DNA from: JADKAV01 sp041393775
GTDB taxonomy: Bacteria; Actinomycetota; Actinomycetes; S36-B12; UBA10799
Reading direction: 5' to 3'
NCBI GenBank assembly: GCA_041393775.1
Contig: JAWKJM010000004.1
Location: 1-64,000, forward strand
Length of the DNA stretch: 64,000 nt
This document shows, piece after piece, positions 59,872 to 64,000 of the stretch. The notes under the pieces are model-generated. The model was not told the origin of the DNA, searched no databases, and was given only the letters and a program-made list of their open reading frames with translations. Numbering within the stretch: position 1 is the first letter of the stretch; each line of letters begins with the position of its first letter. The position numbers were made by a program, and so were the translations under genes.

Positions 59872-60639
59872 CGGAAGTGGACAGCCTTTTGGGGGGCCAC
59901 GGTTGCTGCGATCTCGGCGACGCTGGGGGTCCAACCGCCCACTGTGGCCGCTGCGCCGAAGCCCAAGATCGTCTACCTCACCTTCGATGACGGGCCCAAT
60001 GCCGTCAACTCGCCAAGGCTGCTCAGACTGTTGGCCAGGGAGCACGTGCCGGCCACATTCTTCGTGGTGGGACAGTATCTTGGGGGCAATCGTGACTATG
60101 CCACGCACCTATGGCTGAGCGGGCATGCCGTGGGCAATCACACGTGGTCCCACGCCGACCTGACCCATCTGAGCGCCGACCAGGTCCGTCACCAACTCGT
60201 CTGGACCCAGCGACTTCTCGGCCAGGCCGGCGGTCAGTGCATGCGCCCGCCATATGGCGCGATCAACTCCGGGGTGTCGGCGGTGTCCCGGGGGCTGGGG
60301 CTGACCCCAGTCCTGTGGACCGTGGATCCGCAGGACTGGGCGCACCAGAACGCCCTCTACATCACCAGCCACGTCCTGACCCACGTGCGCAATCGCTCCA
60401 TAGTGCTGCTGCATGACGGTGGCGGATCCCGCAGCGCCACCATCGCCGCCGTCCGGGTGATCATCCCGCAACTGCGATCTTTGGGGTATGAGTTCCGGAC
60501 AGTTCCTGCATGCCGGGTCGAGCCGCTGTCCGGGTCGCTGCGCAAGGCGGCCAAATCTGTGGACAAGCCGCGTGACAAGCCGGAACCGACCCCATCTGGT
60601 GTCGTAGTGCAACCCACCCCCTCGCCCTCGACCGGGTAG
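59869..60639 (+). CDS. Secreted polysaccharide deacetylase
   Basis: The 256-residue protein has a signal peptide (residues about 1-28) and a NodB-type deacetylase domain: TFDDGP with the catalytic D40 and metal D41, HTWSH for the metal histidines, RPPYG, DPQDW and LLHDGGG. It removes N-acetyl groups from chitin-like polymers or peptidoglycan. The C-terminal tail is proline/threonine-rich. Mycobacteria carry an analogue in the same neighbourhood. Transcription is divergent from the fumarase. Confidence 0.92.
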   Translation: MRKWTAFWGATVAAISATLGVQPPTVAAAPKPKIVYLTFDDGPNAVNSPRLLRLLAREHVPATFFVVGQYLGGNRDYATHLWLSGHAVGNHTWSHADLTHLSADQVRHQLVWTQRLLGQAGGQCMRPPYGAINSGVSAVSRGLGLTPVLWTVDPQDWAHQNALYITSHVLTHVRNRSIVLLHDGGGSRSATIAAVRVIIPQLRSLGYEFRTVPACRVEPLSGSLRKAAKSVDKPRDKPEPTPSGVVVQPTPSPSTG

Positions 60640-60677
60640 CCACCGACCCGGCCAGTGACAACTGGTGGAATGGGGCA

Positions 60678-61190
60678 ATGAGCGAAGACCGGACCCGGCG
60701 TGGAATCCGCGACCTGATCCTGAGCATGGCGGTGGTCGGTCTGTTCGTCGCGTTCCTGTTCGCCGTCGTCTGGCGCCCGTCCCCGGATCCGATCCGGACC
60801 GTGGACCCGGCTCCGATGCTGCAGATGGCACGTGCACAGGCGGACTTCCCGGTCCTGGCGCCCGCGGACCTGCCCGCTGCGTGGCGTGCGACAAGTGCCC
60901 GGTTCCGGGCCGACGAAGGCTCGTCCACATGGTTCCTCGGGTATGTCACACCCGAAGGCGAGTATGTTGCGGTGACCCAGACCGATGGCGAACAGGAAGC
61001 TTTCATCGCCGAACAAACGCTGCAGGGCGAACCTGACGGTGAGCGCACGATAGCCGGACGGCAGTGGCAGCAATACGTCACAGACGACCAGCGTTCCCTG
61101 GTGCGCAGCACCGACACCTCGACCACGGTGGTGACCGGAACCGTTTCCTACGAACAGTTGCAGGACTTCGCTGGACGGCTGGCGGCATGA
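60678..61190 (+). CDS. DUF4245 membrane protein
   Basis: The 170-residue protein has one N-terminal transmembrane helix (about residues 15-33, LILSMAVVGLFVAFLFAVVW) and an extracytoplasmic DUF4245 domain (PVLAPADLPAAWRATSARFRAD and later GRQWQQY). DUF4245 is conserved near xseA/xseB in actinobacteria; function is unknown. It overlaps xseA by 4 bp. Confidence 0.88.
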   Translation: MSEDRTRRGIRDLILSMAVVGLFVAFLFAVVWRPSPDPIRTVDPAPMLQMARAQADFPVLAPADLPAAWRATSARFRADEGSSTWFLGYVTPEGEYVAVTQTDGEQEAFIAEQTLQGEPDGERTIAGRQWQQYVTDDQRSLVRSTDTSTTVVTGTVSYEQLQDFAGRLAA

Positions 61191-62386
61191 GCACCCCCAC
61201 ATTGGAGGATCCCTGGCCGCTGCGGGTGATGCTAGGTCACTTCCGGGACTGGGTCTCCCGGCTGGGTCAGGTGTGGGTGGCAGGCGAGATATCCAAGATC
61301 CGGGCAGCAGGTCGACAGACGTTCTTCACACTGCGGGACGGGCAAGGTGACGTCAGCGCCGACGTGATGATCCATCCCCGGTACTTCGCCGGCCTGCCCC
61401 GGACCCCGGCCGAAGGTGACCGGGTCGTGCTGCTGGTGAAGGCGCAGATCACCAAGCAGACCAAGGTCTTGCTGCAGGCCTCCGAGATCCATCTCGCCGG
61501 GTACGGGGACCTGCTGGCCCAGATCGAGCGGCGGCGTCGTCTGCTGGCCGACGAAGGCCTCTTCGTCGCGCATCGCAAGCGTCGACGCCCTCTGATCCCA
61601 CGGCGGGTCGGGGTGGTCACCGGACGCGATTCGGACGCTCTCAAGGACGTTCGCCGGATCGCCACGAGTCGCTTCCCGGGGGTGCGGCTCGAAGTCCGGG
61701 AGACGGCGGTCCAGGGTCGGTCGGCCGTGCCGCAGATCACCGAGGCGCTGCTGGAGCTCGAGGCACATCCCGAAGTGGACGTGATCATCGTGACTAGGGG
61801 CGGTGGGTCGTTGGAGGATCTGCTGCCGTTCTCCGACGAGGGGCTGGTGCGCACGGTGGCCGCGATGTCCACCCCCCTGATCAGCGCCATCGGGCATGAG
61901 GCGGACCGGCCGATCCTGGACGACGTCGCCGATGCCCGCGCTGCCACGCCGACTCATGCCGCAACCCTGGCAGTGCCGGACGTGGCCGAGGTGGTCACGC
62001 ACGTGGACGGGTTGCGGGACCGCCTCCGGACCCGGGTCCGGGCAAACATCGAACATGACCGGAAGTGGTTGGACACGCGCCGCCAATCACGTGCGCTGCG
62101 GGATCCCAGGGCGATGCTGACGCAACACGCAGAGAGGCATCACCGCAGCCGCGAGCGACTGCTGCCGGCACTTGTGCGCTCAGTGGAACGGCAGCGGGTG
62201 GACGCCGGCAGTCTTGACCTGCAGCTGCGGGCATTGTCTCCGCAAGCGACCCTGGACCGTGGGTATGCAGTCGTGACAGACGAGTCGGGGACGCTGATCC
62301 GGACGGTGCCCGCTGCGGGTACCCGACTGGACATCCGGGTGCAGTCCGGACGATTCCCGGCGACAGCGGAAGGAGCAGCGCAATGA
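61187..62386 (+). CDS. xseA: Exodeoxyribonuclease VII large subunit
   Basis: The 399-residue catalytic subunit degrades single-stranded DNA in both directions. It has an N-terminal OB-type domain (WVAGEISKIRAAGRQTFFTLRD) and the catalytic core with TGRDSDALKDV, VQGRSAVPQI and TRGGGSLEDL. ATG 61187 overlaps the DUF4245 stop; the longer frame upstream is a shadow. xseB follows with a 4-bp overlap, so the two subunits are co-translated. Confidence 0.96.
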   Translation: MSTPTLEDPWPLRVMLGHFRDWVSRLGQVWVAGEISKIRAAGRQTFFTLRDGQGDVSADVMIHPRYFAGLPRTPAEGDRVVLLVKAQITKQTKVLLQASEIHLAGYGDLLAQIERRRRLLADEGLFVAHRKRRRPLIPRRVGVVTGRDSDALKDVRRIATSRFPGVRLEVRETAVQGRSAVPQITEALLELEAHPEVDVIIVTRGGGSLEDLLPFSDEGLVRTVAAMSTPLISAIGHEADRPILDDVADARAATPTHAATLAVPDVAEVVTHVDGLRDRLRTRVRANIEHDRKWLDTRRQSRALRDPRAMLTQHAERHHRSRERLLPALVRSVERQRVDAGSLDLQLRALSPQATLDRGYAVVTDESGTLIRTVPAAGTRLDIRVQSGRFPATAEGAAQ

Positions 62387-62601
62387 CGGACAGCGGGGCC
62401 GAGGCGCCCTTGACATTCGAAGAGGCGCGCGACGAACTCGAGCGGATCGTCCGGCAGTTGGAGGAGGGCAGCGTGACGCTGCAGGAGTCCTTGGACCTGT
62501 GGGAGCGCGGCGAGAAGCTGGCTGCCCACTGCGATCTGCTGCTGGGGCAGGCTGAGAGCCGGATCGAGGCGGCGAAAGCGCGAACTCAGGAAGCCACGTA
62601 G
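62383..62601 (+). CDS. xseB: Exodeoxyribonuclease VII small subunit
   Basis: This 72-residue protein has the XseB signature TFEEARDELERIVRQLEEGSVTLQESLDLWERG. Several small subunits bind each XseA. It overlaps xseA by 4 bp. Its stop codon overlaps the -10 hexamer of the ispH promoter. Confidence 0.96.
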   Translation: MTDSGAEAPLTFEEARDELERIVRQLEEGSVTLQESLDLWERGEKLAAHCDLLLGQAESRIEAAKARTQEAT

Positions 62602-62604
62602 CAT
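62599..62604 (+). promoter_or_regulatory. -10 element of a leaderless ispH promoter
   Basis: TAGCAT ends 6 bases before ATG 62611. The adjacent GTG 62608 is a less likely start. Confidence 0.45.
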
Positions 62605-62610
62605 GAGGTG

Positions 62611-63558
62611 ATGGGAAGAGTACTTCTGGCAGCACCTCGTGGCTACTGCGCCGGGGTCGAGCGAGCCGTCGTGACGGTCGAGAAGGCCCTTGATCTGTAC
62701 GGCCCGCCCATCTATGTCCGCAAACAGATCGTCCACAACGTGCATGTCGTGGCCGACCTTGAACGGCGGGGTGCGATCTTCGTGGATGAGACCGATGAGG
62801 TGCCTGCGGGTTCACGACTCGTCTTCAGCGCGCACGGCGTATCACCGGCTGTTCACGACCAGGCCGAATCCCGCAACCTGCTCACCATCGATGCCACCTG
62901 CCCGCTGGTGACGAAGGTTCACCACGAGGCGAGGCGGTTCGCCGACTCCGGATATCAGATCCTGCTGATCGGTCACGAAGGACATGAAGAGGTCGAGGGG
63001 ACCGCCGGGGAGGCCCCGGATTCCATCACGGTGGTGGGATCGCCCGATGCAGCCGACGAGATCGAGCTCGACCCGGATCGTCCGGTGGCTTGGCTGTCCC
63101 AGACCACGTTGTCGGTGGACGAGACCATGGAGACGGTAGGCAGGCTCCGGGCCAGGCTCCCGCTGCTCGTCGATCCGCCGAGCGACGACATCTGCTACGC
63201 GACGCAGAACCGTCAGGCCGCGGTCAAACAGATCGCGCCGGAATGCGACGTCGTCATCGTGGTCGGCTCGGAGAACTCCAGCAACTCGGTGCGCCTGGGG
63301 GAGGTCGCCGATGAGGCAGGCTCGCGCAGCTACCGCATCGACGACGCCGGTCAACTCGACCGGCAGTGGCTGCGTGGTGCGCAGACCGTGGGGGTGACCT
63401 CCGGGGCGAGTGTGCCGGAGTCGCTCGTGGAGCAGTTGCTGGATGCGCTGGCCGTCTATGGATTCGACGAGGTCGAGGTGGTCACGACTGTCGAGGAGAG
63501 TCTGATCTTCGCCCTGCCACCGGAGTTGAGGCGGGATCTCAAAGCTGCCGCCACCTGA
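62611..63558 (+). CDS. ispH: 4-hydroxy-3-methylbut-2-enyl diphosphate reductase
   Basis: This 315-residue enzyme makes IPP and DMAPP, the last step of the MEP pathway, with a [4Fe-4S] cluster. The three cluster cysteines lie in PRGYCAGV (C13), DATCPLVTKVHHE and DDICYATQNRQ. Its product would feed the cis-prenyl synthase encoded 9 kb upstream. It follows xseB directly, the usual actinobacterial order. Confidence 0.96.
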   Translation: MGRVLLAAPRGYCAGVERAVVTVEKALDLYGPPIYVRKQIVHNVHVVADLERRGAIFVDETDEVPAGSRLVFSAHGVSPAVHDQAESRNLLTIDATCPLVTKVHHEARRFADSGYQILLIGHEGHEEVEGTAGEAPDSITVVGSPDAADEIELDPDRPVAWLSQTTLSVDETMETVGRLRARLPLLVDPPSDDICYATQNRQAAVKQIAPECDVVIVVGSENSSNSVRLGEVADEAGSRSYRIDDAGQLDRQWLRGAQTVGVTSGASVPESLVEQLLDALAVYGFDEVEVVTTVEESLIFALPPELRRDLKAAAT

Positions 63559-63574
63559 GAGTGCCGGCAGCGCC

Positions 63575-63976
63575 TCAGCGGTGCAGAACCCATCGACGGA
63601 TGGTCACGATCAGCAGGGCAGCACCAGTGCCGGCGAAGATCCACGGCGCGTTGAACGCAAGCCCGGCGATGACCATGGCGCCCTCGCGGATGACCAGGTT
63701 GTCGGTCGCTCCGTCGAGCAGAGCAGGCTGCCCGGCGATCAGGATCGCGCTGAAGTAGGCGAGCGGAGGGGTGATCACGGTGGTGGACAGGTCCCGGTAT
63801 CCGATCGTCGCCGCGGCAATCACCGAAACCACCACGAAGATCGTGCCCGTGATGTACGTGATGCTGCCGTTGATGGTGGTGTCCACAAGCGCCGACAAGA
63901 TGGTCACGGTGAAGACCAGAAGGATCATCAGCCCGACGCCGAGCCCCCCGCTGCTTCGCTCGGCGCTGTCAGACAC
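63575..63976 (-). CDS. DUF6542 membrane protein
   Basis: The 133-residue protein has about four transmembrane segments and the DUF6542 pattern (GVGLMILLVFTVTILSALVDTTIN). Function is unknown. GTG 63976 is chosen because TAGCGT (63989-63984) ends 7 bases upstream; GTG 63985 lies within that hexamer. It converges with ispH, as DUF6542 does near ispH in mycobacteria. Confidence 0.8.
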   Translation of the reverse strand: MSDSAERSSGGLGVGLMILLVFTVTILSALVDTTINGSITYITGTIFVVVSVIAAATIGYRDLSTTVITPPLAYFSAILIAGQPALLDGATDNLVIREGAMVIAGLAFNAPWIFAGTGAALLIVTIRRWVLHR

Positions 63977-64000
63977 ACTGAGCACGCTAGTCGCAGGGGC

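Overview
The window is one continuous stretch of a GC-rich bacterial chromosome, almost certainly from an actinomycete (Actinomycetota). The evidence is a mycothiol S-conjugate amidase (Mca), several families largely confined to Actinobacteria (DUF501, DUF4245, DUF3817, DUF6542), a TipA-type MerR regulator, frequent GTG/TTG starts, and many genes whose start codon lies 5-7 nt after a -10 hexamer, which predicts leaderless mRNAs. I cannot name a genus.

Region 1 (1-25.3 kb) is the translation super-cluster, all on the + strand. It runs from the end of rpsL through rpsG-fusA-tuf, the S10 operon (rpsJ to rpsQ) and the spc operon (rplN to rplO), closed by a clear hairpin terminator. After a 0.8 kb repeat-filled gap come secY-adk-map-infA-rpmJ, rpsM-rpsK-rpsD-rpoA-rplQ-truA, a lone carbamate kinase gene, and rplM-rpsI-glmM. 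Most genes overlap by 1-4 bp or lie a few bases apart, so translation is likely coupled. S4, S14 and L36 are all in the zinc-binding form.

Region 2 (25.3-34 kb) holds a DUF4262 gene and glmS, so glmM and glmS, both needed for UDP-GlcNAc supply, nearly adjoin. A TipA-like regulator with a textbook MerR promoter follows, then ftsB-like/DUF501/ppx, an ACT-domain protein, def, tRNA-Leu(UAA) and a secreted subtilisin-like protease.

Region 3 (34-48.4 kb) is more accessory. It has a Bax-inhibitor-like membrane protein, a metallo-beta-lactamase-fold hydrolase, an SGNH hydrolase, a DUF222-HNH protein, msrA, two MFS exporters (one paired with a MarR regulator), a 1010-residue protein that looks like a GH67-type glycosidase fused to a polytopic membrane domain, a FIST-domain protein coupled to ilvA, and a rhodanese lipoprotein under a CsoR/CstR-like operator.

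Region 4 (48.4-64 kb) has a gene order resembling the mycobacterial greA-mca ... phoH2 ... xseA/xseB-ispH neighbourhood. It contains greA, mca, small membrane proteins, DUF3817, an ABC-2 permease with a degenerate ABC ATPase partner, a Z-prenyl diphosphate synthase, a PIN-PhoH protein, three paralogous secreted lysozyme-like proteins each preceded by a CRP-like site, class I fumarase, a polysaccharide deacetylase, DUF4245, xseA, xseB, ispH and DUF6542.

The intergenic gaps hold at least four families of structured repeats. One composite array occurs twice, 35 kb apart. I see no insertion sequence, prophage, CRISPR array or rRNA. The best leads are the composite repeat arrays, the three CRP-site-linked paralogues, the degenerate ABC ATPase, the GH67-membrane fusion and the rhodanese operator.
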